A DNA stretch of 64,000 nt from an uncultured Dysosmobacter sp. GTDB taxonomy: Bacteria; Bacillota; Clostridia; Oscillospirales; Oscillospiraceae. Below the pieces are notes generated by a model. The model was not told the DNA's origin and ran no database searches. It saw nothing but the letters and a program-made list of their open reading frames with translations. Shown here in pieces: positions 57,157-64,000 of the stretch. The translations under genes and the position numbers were made by a program. The stretch is from positions 1 through 64,000 of the forward strand of contig NZ_CANRKH010000016.1 in NCBI RefSeq assembly GCF_947631165.1, written 5' to 3'. Each line of letters begins with the position of its first letter. Position 1 is the first letter of the stretch.

Positions 57157-58374
57157 TCACTTATTGACAGAGGCGGCGATGGCATCGGCCAGGGCATCCA
57201 TCTCGCTCAGGTTCTGTTCCTGGAGGGAGGAAGCCATGGTCAATCCGTCGTCCAGGATGTCCATGTGCTTGAGCTTCTCCAGTTCCGCACGCATGAGGGC
57301 GCCGGACCGGGGCGCCCAGGAGCCGTTTTCCACCAGGGCTACGGTGCGCTTCTGAAGATTCAGGGCCTTCATGTCCGCCAGGAAGTTGTGCATGGGCGGG
57401 AAGATCCCCAGATTATAGGTGACGGAGGCCAGGACCAGGTGACTGTATTTGAACAGGTCGGAGATCAGGTAGCTCACATGGGTGCTGGACACGTCATAAA
57501 GCCGGGTATTGGTGACGCCCCGGTCTGCCAACTTGGCGGCCAGGACCTCGGCAGCGGTCTCGGTGTTGCCGTACATAGAGGCATAGACGATCATGACGCC
57601 CTTCTCCTCCGGCTCATAAGTGGCCCAGTGGACATACTTGTCGATGATATAGCCCAGGTCCTTCCGCCACACGGGACCGTGGAGGGGGCAGAGGTACTTG
57701 ATGTTGTCCAGACCCACGATGTTGGCCGCCTTGTTCAGCAGGGCCTGGACCTGGGGACCGTACTTGCCCACGATATTGGTGTAGTAGCGGCGGGCGTCGT
57801 CGATCCACTCGCCGTCAAAGTCGAACTCGTCGGCGAACAGCTTGCCGTCCAGGGCACGGAAGGAGCCGAAGGCGTCGGCGGAGAAGAGGACGCCGTTGGT
57901 GGTGTCGAAGGACACCATGGCCTCGGGCCAGTGGACCATGGGGGCGCTGACGAAGGCGATGGTGTGCTTGCCGAAGCACTTGGTATCGCCCTCCCGGACC
58001 TCCTCCACACGGCTGCTGTCGATGGGGAAGCCGAACTGGTGCAGCAGGATCACCGCCTTGGGGGAGGTGACGATCTTCACCTCCGGCCAGCGGAGGAGGA
58101 TCTCCTCAATGGAGGCGGCGTGATCCGGCTCCACGTGGTTGATGACCAGGTAATCCAGGGTGCGGCCGTCCAGAACGGCCTTCACATTGTCGATGAACTG
58201 ACGGCCCACGGACCAGTCGGCAGTGTCGAACAGAACGGTCTTTTCGTCCAGCAGGACGTAGGCGTTGTAGCTGACGCCGTGGTACAGGGGATGGATATTC
58301 TCAAACAGGGCCAGGCGGTGGTCGTTGGCACCGACCCAGTACAGATCGTCGGTGACTTTCCGGAAATTATACAT
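57157..58374 (-). CDS. fprA: FprA-family A-type flavodiiron protein
   Basis: Reduces O2 to water (or NO to N2O) using electrons from rubredoxin, protecting anaerobes. The 405-residue protein has a metallo-beta-lactamase-like diiron domain with NHVEPDHAASIEEIL (ligands of the H-x-E-x-D-H type) and CPLHGPVWRKDLG, and a C-terminal flavodoxin domain starting MIVYASMYGNTETAAEVLAA (about residues 250-390) that binds FMN. No fused rubredoxin is present. The gene upstream, 31 bp away in the same operon, ends with one. AAAGGAGG precedes the ATG at 58374. Confidence 0.95.
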   Translation of the reverse strand: MYNFRKVTDDLYWVGANDHRLALFENIHPLYHGVSYNAYVLLDEKTVLFDTADWSVGRQFIDNVKAVLDGRTLDYLVINHVEPDHAASIEEILLRWPEVKIVTSPKAVILLHQFGFPIDSSRVEEVREGDTKCFGKHTIAFVSAPMVHWPEAMVSFDTTNGVLFSADAFGSFRALDGKLFADEFDFDGEWIDDARRYYTNIVGKYGPQVQALLNKAANIVGLDNIKYLCPLHGPVWRKDLGYIIDKYVHWATYEPEEKGVMIVYASMYGNTETAAEVLAAKLADRGVTNTRLYDVSSTHVSYLISDLFKYSHLVLASVTYNLGIFPPMHNFLADMKALNLQKRTVALVENGSWAPRSGALMRAELEKLKHMDILDDGLTMASSLQEQNLSEMDALADAIAASVNK

Positions 58375-58405
58375 AGCAGATACCTCCTTTTATCCTCAGG
58401 CAGCT

Positions 58406-60313
58406 TTAGACTTCGATTTCGATGAACTGGTCCACGCCCTCGCCGCAGTGGGGGCAGACCCAGCCTTCCGGCAGGTCCTGGAACTTGGTGCCGGGCTTGA
58501 CGTCGCTCTCGGGGTCGCCCACCAGCAGGTCGTACTCGTGGCCGCAGCCGTTGCAGATGTACAGCTTCCGAGGCTGCGTGATCTTCTTGGGCGTGGCACG
58601 CTTCATCTTCTTCATGGGCGGGGCGGGCAGTTTCTCGCCGGTGTCCAGGGCCTTGGTCAGCAGGGGCAGGATCTCCATCACATCGCCCACGATACCGTAG
58701 TCGCAGTTTTTGAAGATACGGGCGTTGGGGTCGATGTTGATGGCTACGATGGTGGAGGCGTCCTTGATGCCCTTCAGATGCTGGCCCGCACCGGAGATGC
58801 CGCAGGCGATGTACAGATTGCCCTTGAACTTCTGGCCGCTCATGCCCACATAGCGGTTCAGGGGGACGTATTGCAGCGTCTCGGCCACGGGACGGCTGGA
58901 GCCGATGGCGGCGCCGGCGGCCCTGGCCAGGTCTTCAATGAGCTTCATGTTCTTCTTTTCGCCGATGCCCTTGCCGGCGCTGACGACCCGCTCTGCCTGG
59001 ACGATGGGGGTGTCCATGGGGATGCCCACAGTGAAGTCATAGCCGTCCTTCTTCAGGGCTGCCACCAGAGCGTCGACCCGCTCCTGGGCGGTGCCGTCCT
59101 TCAGGATCTGTTTCTTGCGCTCGCCGGTCTCTGGACCGCGCTTCTGGACCGGGGCGGCGTCGGCTTTGCCTGCCTTGCCCAGGATGTGAGAGGCGATGAC
59201 GACCCGCTGGATCTCGTTGGTGCCCTCGTAGATGGTGGTGATCTTGGCGTCGCGGTAGAAGCGCTCCACCTCCATGCCCTTCAGGTAGCCGTTGCCGCCG
59301 AAGATCTGGAGAGCGTCGTTGGTGACCTCCAGAGCGATGTCGGAGGCGTACTGCTTGGCCATGGCAGACTCCATGCCGTAGGGGACATGGTCCTGCTTCA
59401 GATCGGCGGCGCTGTATACCAGCAGGCGGGCGCAGCGGAGCTTGGTGGCCATGTCGGCGATCTTGAAGGCGATGGACTGCTGCTGGCAGATGGGACGGCC
59501 GAACTGGACCCGCTCCTTGGAGTACTCCACAGCCGCCTCAAAGGCGCCCTGAGCGATGCCCAGCGCCTGGGCCGCGATGCCGATGCGGCCGCCGTCCAGA
59601 GTGCTCATGGCGATCTTGAAGCCCTGGCCCTCCTTGCCCAGCAGGTTCTCCTTGGGGACCTTCACGTTGTTGAAGAGAAGCTGGCAGGTGGCGGAGGAGC
59701 GGATGCCCATCTTGTCGTAGTGGTCGCCGAAGGTGAAGCCCTCCCAGCCCCGCTCCACGATGAAGGCGGAGATGCCCCGGGTTCCGATGTCCGGCGTGGT
59801 GACGGCAAAGACCACATAGGTGTCCGCCTCGCCGCCGTTGGTGATGAAGATCTTCTCGCCGTTCAGCAGCCAGTGGTCGCCCATGTCCACGGCGGTGGTC
59901 TCGGTGCCGCCGGCGTCGGAGCCGGCGTTAGGCTCCGTCAGGCCAAAGGCGCCGATCTTTTTGCCGGAGCACAGATCCGGCAGGTACTTCTTCTTCTGCT
60001 CCTCGGTGCCAAAGGCGTAGATGGGGTAGGTGCCCAGGGACGTGTGAGCCGACAGGATGACGCCGGTGCCGCCGTCCACCCGGGCCAGCTCCTCCACGGC
60101 GATGGCATAGCTCAGGGCGTCCAGCCCGGCACCGCCGTATTTCTTCTCATAGGGGATGCCCATCAGGCCCATTTCCCCCAATTTTTTGACGGCCGACCTG
60201 GGGAAGCGGTTCTCCTGGTCCAGCATAAACGCGATGGGCTTGACCTCCGCCTCCGCGAAGGCCCGGACCTTGGCCCGCAGTGCCTCGTGGGCTTCAGTGG
60301 TTTGATAGAACAT
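58406..60313 (-). CDS. acyl-CoA dehydrogenase / ETF-alpha C-domain / rubredoxin fusion
   Basis: A 635-residue fusion of three electron-transfer modules. Residues 1-380 are an acyl-CoA dehydrogenase with FAD loops (FGLTEPNAGSDAGG, WLLNGEKIFITNGG), QIFGGNGYLKGMEVERFYRD and catalytic Glu363 in YEGTNEIQR. Residues about 430-555 match the FAD-binding C-domain of ETF-alpha: SAGKGIGEKKNMKLIEDLA, GSSRPVAE, MSGQ, CGISGAGQHLKGI, INIDPNARIFKNCDYGIVGD. Residues 583-635 are rubredoxin with Cys587/590 and Cys620/623 (CNGC, CPHC). The ETF-alpha N-domain and ETF-beta are missing. It precedes fprA by 31 bp, so the rubredoxin part may feed FprA. The acyl-CoA substrate is unknown. Confidence 0.93.
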   Translation of the reverse strand: MFYQTTEAHEALRAKVRAFAEAEVKPIAFMLDQENRFPRSAVKKLGEMGLMGIPYEKKYGGAGLDALSYAIAVEELARVDGGTGVILSAHTSLGTYPIYAFGTEEQKKKYLPDLCSGKKIGAFGLTEPNAGSDAGGTETTAVDMGDHWLLNGEKIFITNGGEADTYVVFAVTTPDIGTRGISAFIVERGWEGFTFGDHYDKMGIRSSATCQLLFNNVKVPKENLLGKEGQGFKIAMSTLDGGRIGIAAQALGIAQGAFEAAVEYSKERVQFGRPICQQQSIAFKIADMATKLRCARLLVYSAADLKQDHVPYGMESAMAKQYASDIALEVTNDALQIFGGNGYLKGMEVERFYRDAKITTIYEGTNEIQRVVIASHILGKAGKADAAPVQKRGPETGERKKQILKDGTAQERVDALVAALKKDGYDFTVGIPMDTPIVQAERVVSAGKGIGEKKNMKLIEDLARAAGAAIGSSRPVAETLQYVPLNRYVGMSGQKFKGNLYIACGISGAGQHLKGIKDASTIVAINIDPNARIFKNCDYGIVGDVMEILPLLTKALDTGEKLPAPPMKKMKRATPKKITQPRKLYICNGCGHEYDLLVGDPESDVKPGTKFQDLPEGWVCPHCGEGVDQFIEIEV

Positions 60314-60622
60314 ACTGCTTTCCTCCTTTTCCGCTTTTCATAGAAAATGTACGCTTCACGCCAATATTTGCAGGTAGTTATTGTAGATAGTATATATAGT
60401 ATATAAAAAGACGGGAGAAAAACAAAGTGATTTTTGCAACAGTGTGGGGCTTTTGGGAGGTGTCACAAAAAGTGATGGTATTTTTTGGCGTTTTCCATGG
60501 GGAGGGAGAGGCGCTTTTTCCATACGGCGCGGGGAAGAAAAGAAACCGCCCGGCAGGTCCTGCTGCCGGGCGGGGTGCTGTTCTGGCTGTTTGGAAAGGG
60601 GGCGGGGCCGCTGCGCCTCCGG
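60314..60622 (-). other. intergenic, AT-rich promoter region of the fusion gene
   Basis: Upstream of the fusion gene is an AT-rich stretch with repeated TATA units (about 60385-60412, ATAGTATATATAGTATATAA) that can supply a minus-strand -10. No clear -35 was fixed. The rest, up to the malic enzyme terminator, shows no gene. Confidence 0.45.
60530..60575 (-). terminator. terminator of the malic enzyme gene
   Basis: CCGCCCGGCAG pairs with CTGCCGGGCGG, followed on the minus strand by TTTCTTTTC. Confidence 0.8.
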
Positions 60623-61795
60623 TCAGATCCGGGCCACACCGGAGTCCCGGGCGGCCTGGGCCACGGCGGCGGCCACAGCGTCCTTCACCCGGGGGTCGAA
60701 GGCGGCGGGGATAATGTAATCGGCGGACAGCTCCTCGCCGGAGATCAATCCCGCCAGGGCGTGGGCGGCGGCGATCTTCATGGCGTCATTGATGTCGCTG
60801 GCCCGCACGTCCAGCGCGCCCCGGAAGATACCGGGGAAGGCCAGCACGTTGTTGATCTGGTTGGGGTAGTCGCTGCGGCCGGTGGAGACCACCGCCGCGC
60901 CGCCGGCTTTGGCGTCCTCGGGGAAGATCTCCGGCGTGGGATTGGCGCAGGCAAAGACAATCGCGTCCCGGTTCATGGTCCGTACCATCTCCGTGGTGAC
61001 GGAATTGGGGGCGGAGACGCCGATGAACACGTCGGCACCTGCCAGAGTCTCGGCCAGGTTCCCGGGCTTCCGGTCCAGATTGGTGACCTGGGCCATTTCC
61101 TCCTTGATCCAGTTGAGACCGTCCCGACCCGCGTAGATAGCGCCCTTGCGGTCGCAGAGGGTGATGCGCTTGGCTCCGGCGGAGAGCAGGAGCTTGGTGA
61201 TGGAGATGGCCGCCGCGCCGGCGCCGTTGATGACGATGCGGACCTCCTCCAGCCGTTTGCCCACCACCTTCAGGGCGTTGGTCAAGCCCGCCAGAGTGAT
61301 GACGGCGGTGCCGTGCTGGTCGTCGTGGAAGATGGGGATGTCGCAGCGCTCCTTCAGCTTCCGTTCGATCTCAAAGCAGCGGGGGGCGGCGATGTCCTCC
61401 AGGTTCACGCCGCCGAAGGACCCCGCCAGCAGGGCCACGGTGTTCACGATGTCGTCCACGTCCTTGCTGCGGACGCACAGGGGAATGGCGTCCACGCCGC
61501 CGAAGGCCTTGAACAGGACGCACTTGCCCTCCATGACGGGCATACCGGCCTCAGGGCCGATGTCGCCCAGGCCCAGAACGGCGGTGCCGTCGGTGACTAC
61601 GGCCACGGTGTTCCAGCGGCGGGTCAGTTCATAGCTCTTGTTGATATCCTTCTGAATCTCCAGGCAGGGCTGGGCCACGCCGGGGGTGTAGGCCAGGGAC
61701 AGGGCGTCCTTGCTGTCCACGGCGGCCCGGGGCGTCATTTCCAGCTTGCCCTTCCACTCATAATGCAGGCGCAGGGATTCCTTTGCATAATCCAT
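60623..61795 (-). CDS. NAD(P)-dependent malic enzyme
   Basis: Oxidatively decarboxylates malate to pyruvate and CO2. The 390-residue protein is the short bacterial form: AYTPGVAQPCLEIQ, VVTDGTAVLGLGDIGPEAGM, the metal/substrate region CDIPIFHDDQHGTAVITLAG, and the dinucleotide fold VINGAGAAAISITKLLLSAG. The C-terminal phosphotransacetylase-like domain of longer forms is absent. Cofactor preference cannot be read off safely. GAGGAG precedes the ATG. Pyruvate formed here can enter the pyruvate:ferredoxin oxidoreductase encoded at 32697. Confidence 0.94.
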   Translation of the reverse strand: MDYAKESLRLHYEWKGKLEMTPRAAVDSKDALSLAYTPGVAQPCLEIQKDINKSYELTRRWNTVAVVTDGTAVLGLGDIGPEAGMPVMEGKCVLFKAFGGVDAIPLCVRSKDVDDIVNTVALLAGSFGGVNLEDIAAPRCFEIERKLKERCDIPIFHDDQHGTAVITLAGLTNALKVVGKRLEEVRIVINGAGAAAISITKLLLSAGAKRITLCDRKGAIYAGRDGLNWIKEEMAQVTNLDRKPGNLAETLAGADVFIGVSAPNSVTTEMVRTMNRDAIVFACANPTPEIFPEDAKAGGAAVVSTGRSDYPNQINNVLAFPGIFRGALDVRASDINDAMKIAAAHALAGLISGEELSADYIIPAAFDPRVKDAVAAAVAQAARDSGVARI

Positions 61796-61898
61796 GATGC
61801 GATGCTCCTCTCATTTGTTGAAAAGTGCTTTCTTCATTCTAGGGCAAAATGCTGGGGATGTCAATTCCAGATGAAAAATGTTTATGGGGCGGAGCACG

Positions 61899-61930
61899 GA
61901 AAAAGGGAGGGCCATTCGGCCCTCCCTTGG
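61899..61930 (-). terminator. terminator of the spore protein gene
   Basis: AAGGGAGGGCC pairs with GGCCCTCCCTT, with a T run on the minus strand. Confidence 0.85.
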
Positions 61931-61944
61931 GTTCCAGCGGGAAG

Positions 61945-62142
61945 TTACAGAGACTTCTCGTAGGACTCGATCATCTTCTTGACCATCTGGCCGCCGACAG
62001 AGCCGGCCTCACGGCTGGTCAGGTCGCCGTTGTAGCCTTCCTTCAGGTTGACGCCCACCTCGGAGGCAGCCTCCATCTTGAACTTGTCCATGGCGGCGCG
62101 AGCCTCAGGAACGTTGATCTTGTTGTTGTTCTTGCTAGACAT
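61945..62142 (-). CDS. alpha/beta-type small acid-soluble spore protein
   Basis: Coats DNA in dormant spores and protects it from UV and heat. The 65-residue protein has both family signatures: the germination protease region KFKMEAASEVGVNL, with cleavage expected within the EAASEVG stretch, and GYNGDLTSREAGSVGGQMVK. It shows that the organism can sporulate. AGGAGAG precedes the ATG at 62142, and a sigma-G-like promoter lies upstream. Confidence 0.95.
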   Translation of the reverse strand: MSSKNNNKINVPEARAAMDKFKMEAASEVGVNLKEGYNGDLTSREAGSVGGQMVKKMIESYEKSL

Positions 62143-62197
62143 AGTCAGTCTCTCCTTTTCATCAAATCAAATGTGGGTCTGTTGGGTATCGCAGGCA

Positions 62198-62226
62198 TAG
62201 TTTGACTCGAAGGAACGGGAATATGC
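62198..62226 (-). promoter_or_regulatory. sigma-G-type forespore promoter
   Basis: On the minus strand GCATA (62226-62222), 17 bp, CAAACTA (62204-62198), close to the sigma-G consensus GHATR-18-CATNHTA. The position fits the spore protein gene. Confidence 0.7.
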
Positions 62227-62317
62227 TGTTTTTTTGGCGGAAAAATTTTGACGATGGAGAAAATTTTTCTGAAACCATGGAGGAAGGCTGGACATTTGCG
62301 GCGGCAGCGGGTATGAT

Positions 62318-62398
62318 ATAGTCAATTCGCTTAAGAAACACAAACGGTTTTTCAAGCGGGCTGCGCCGCTTTGTGCGGAGTACACGGTTATTGGCTAT
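62318..62398. repeat. three-hairpin repeat, single unit (ATAGTCAA family)
   Basis: ATAGTCAAT, an AT-rich hairpin (CTTAAGAAAC/GGTTTTTCAAG), a GCGGGC/GCCGC hairpin and a degraded third stem, ending ATTGGCTAT. It matches one half of the paired copies at 16999 and 63814, and lies in the glmM leader. Confidence 0.65.
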
Positions 62399-62447
62399 GA
62401 TAAGGAGTTTTTCCAATAGATCTTAAATATGACAGTGGAGTGACGAT

Positions 62448-63812
62448 ATGGGTAAATATTTTGGTACAGACGGTTTTCGCGGCAAGGCGGGAGAGGGACT
62501 GACCGCCGCCCACGCTTATGAGATCGGCCGTTTTTTGGGCTGGTACTACGGCCGCGCCCAGCGGGCGCAGATCGTGGTGGGAAAGGATACCCGCCGGTCC
62601 AGCTATATGCTGGAATACGCTATCAGCGCGGGCATGGCTTCCTCCGGCGCGGACGTGTATCTGCTGCATGTGACCACCACGCCCTCGGTTTCTTATGTGA
62701 CCCGGACCGACGGCTTTGACTGCGGCGTGATGATCTCCGCCAGCCACAATCCCTTCTACGACAACGGCATCAAGCTGATGAACCGGGAAGGGGAAAAGAT
62801 GGACGAGGCCACCATCCGCCTGGTAGAGGACTATCTGGATGGGAAGCTGGAATTGGACGGCCAGCCCTGGAAGGAGCTGCCTCTGGCCACTGGAGAGGAT
62901 GTGGGCGCCATCGTGGACCACAGCGCTGGACGGAACCGGTACATTGGATATCTGATCTCCCTGGCCATGTACTCCTTCAAGGGAAAGAAGGTGGCGCTGG
63001 ACTGCGCCAACGGCAGCGCCTGGAGCATCGCCCCCAGCGTGTTCAAGGCATTGGGCGCCGAGGTGCGGGTCATCAACGACAGCCCTGACGGATTGAACAT
63101 CAACCGGGACGCCGGATCGACCCACATCGACGGCCTGCGGCAATACGTGCGGGAAAACCACATGGACGCGGGATTTGCCTTTGACGGCGACGCGGACCGC
63201 TGTCTGGCTGTGGACGAGAACGGCGAGCTGGTGGACGGCGACAAGATCATGTACATCTACGGCCTTTACATGAAGGAGCGGGGCAAGCTGGTGAACAACA
63301 CCGTGGTCACCACGGTGATGAGCAACTTTGGCCTGTACAAAGCCTTGGATGAGGCGGACATTGGCTACGTCAAGACCGCCGTGGGCGACAAGTACGTCTA
63401 TGAGTACATGGTCCAGCACGGCAACCGCATCGGCGGCGAGCAGTCCGGCCACATCATCTTCTCCAAGTATGCCCGGACCGGTGACGGTATCCTTACCGCG
63501 CTGAAGGTGATGGAGGTCATGCTGGCCAAGAAGCTGCCCCTGAGCCGTCTGGCGGAGCCGGTGACCATCTATCCTCAGGTGCTCATCAACGCCCGGGTGC
63601 GGGACAAGAAAGAAGCCCAGGAGGACCCGGCGGTACGGGCTGCGGTGCAGGCCGTGGCCGACGAGCTGGGCGGCACCGGCCGTATTCTGGTGCGGGAGTC
63701 CGGCACGGAGCCGCTGGTGCGGGTCATGGTGGAGGCGGAGACCCAGGAGCGCTGCCAGACGCTGGCGGAGCGGGTCGTGGCCGTCATTCGGGAACAGGGC
63801 CACATGGCCTGA
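62448..63812 (+). CDS. glmM: phosphoglucosamine mutase
   Basis: Interconverts glucosamine 6-phosphate and 1-phosphate for peptidoglycan precursor synthesis. The 454-residue protein has the phosphoserine loop MISASHNPFYDNGIKLM, the magnesium loop FAFDGDADRCLAVD, the sugar loop GGEQSGHIIF and the phosphate-binding RESGTEPLVRVMVE. The N-terminal MGKYFGTDGFRGKAGEGLTA is typical. GGAGTGACG precedes the ATG. Its leader contains a three-hairpin repeat and its 3' end is followed at once by another. Confidence 0.96.
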   Translation: MGKYFGTDGFRGKAGEGLTAAHAYEIGRFLGWYYGRAQRAQIVVGKDTRRSSYMLEYAISAGMASSGADVYLLHVTTTPSVSYVTRTDGFDCGVMISASHNPFYDNGIKLMNREGEKMDEATIRLVEDYLDGKLELDGQPWKELPLATGEDVGAIVDHSAGRNRYIGYLISLAMYSFKGKKVALDCANGSAWSIAPSVFKALGAEVRVINDSPDGLNINRDAGSTHIDGLRQYVRENHMDAGFAFDGDADRCLAVDENGELVDGDKIMYIYGLYMKERGKLVNNTVVTTVMSNFGLYKALDEADIGYVKTAVGDKYVYEYMVQHGNRIGGEQSGHIIFSKYARTGDGILTALKVMEVMLAKKLPLSRLAEPVTIYPQVLINARVRDKKEAQEDPAVRAAVQAVADELGGTGRILVRESGTEPLVRVMVEAETQERCQTLAERVVAVIREQGHMA

Positions 63813-63813
63813 T

Positions 63814-64000
63814 ATAGTCAATTGACTTTAAAAATCGCAAGTGATTTTTAAAGCGGGCTATGCCCGCTGCGCACAAAGTGCACAGTCATTGACTATGAAA
63901 TCTAAATCAAGGCCGCATCCCGCGGCCTGTCACAGCGCATATGTGCTGTGACACTTGAAAAGTGGGTTTACCACTTTTTAAGTTATTTGATTATAGTTGA
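63814..64000. repeat. paired three-hairpin repeat, cut by the window end (ATAGTCAA family)
   Basis: Left half: ATAGTCAAT, hairpin TTTAAAAATC/GATTTTTAAA, AGCGGGCTATGCCCGCT, GCGCACAAAGTGCAC, ATTGACTAT (63888-63896). Right half in reverse order: AGGCCGC/GCGGCCT, GTCACAGC/GCTGTGAC, CTTGAAAAGTGG/CCACTTTTTAAG, then TTTGATTATAG at the window edge. Its stems share positions but not sequence with the copy at 16999. Confidence 0.75.

Noticed and set aside
58325-60343. 672-residue plus-strand ORF opposite the dehydrogenase fusion
   Set aside because: It is antisense to a protein with complete acyl-CoA dehydrogenase, ETF and rubredoxin motifs. The ORF itself shows no family and no ribosome binding site.

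Overview
The window reads as chromosome of a GC-rich (coding regions look near 60 percent GC), anaerobic, spore-forming member of the Clostridia. The gene content and the paired small-hairpin repeats suggest Oscillospiraceae, a Flavonifractor/Lawsonibacter/Oscillibacter-like gut lineage. That family placement is inference. The evidence for anaerobic sporulating physiology is direct: a one-chain pyruvate:ferredoxin oxidoreductase, a flavodiiron protein with rubredoxin, an alpha/beta small acid-soluble spore protein with a sigma-G-like promoter, CsoR copper control and a Gram-positive LexA box.

Layout. 1-16.2 kb: the S10-spc-alpha ribosomal protein region from the end of rpsJ to rplQ, all on +, including secY, adk, map, a KOW-domain gene, infA, rpmJ and rpoA. 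It is interrupted by three unusually long gaps (130-340, 6769-7170, 15646-15852). 16.5-24.9 kb: small zinc-ribbon membrane proteins, a NodB-type deacetylase, secG, lexA with an SOS box over its promoter, a lysine riboswitch in front of an NhaC-family transporter, birA, a split chromate transporter and an SH3/Big2 surface protein. 25.3-28.5 kb: an ABC exporter, a YlmH-like RNA-binding protein, a DUF896 protein and tRNA-Pro. 28.7-31.1 kb: an AT-richer island with a YheO-type regulator, a RidA enamine deaminase and a PLP-dependent ammonia-lyase. 31.4-36.3 kb: a LacI regulator divergent from the pyruvate:ferredoxin oxidoreductase.

36.5-46 kb, all on -: an alpha-glucan (maltodextrin/glycogen) cluster of glycogen phosphorylase, LacI regulator, sugar-binding lipoprotein, two permeases, 4-alpha-glucanotransferase and ROK glucokinase. 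The transport ATPase is not here. 46.2-50.6 kb: diaminopropionate ammonia-lyase, then copA-csoR-copZ with two CsoR-type palindromes. 51-57 kb: a 3D-domain cell-wall protein, a HAD phosphatase, rsmA, small zinc-ribbon proteins, a ZnuA-like lipoprotein with a Fur/Zur-like box, and two tRNA-Ser genes. 57-64 kb: FprA flavodiiron protein downstream of a three-domain acyl-CoA dehydrogenase/ETF-alpha/rubredoxin fusion, malic enzyme, a spore protein and glmM.

Two things stand out. First, the intergenic spaces carry several families of short repeats whose sequences differ while hairpin positions and pairing are kept (base-paired covariation): a three-hairpin unit often present as a head-to-head pair (16999-17180, 62318-62398, 63814-64000; relatives at 15766, 36275 and 49887), a ~160 bp element with a variable central hairpin (17940, 50586, 54138), and a ~190 bp element bracketed by two identical terminators (52137-52401). 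Second, the acyl-CoA dehydrogenase/ETF-alpha/rubredoxin fusion next to FprA looks like an electron line from acyl-CoA to O2 or NO held on two polypeptides.
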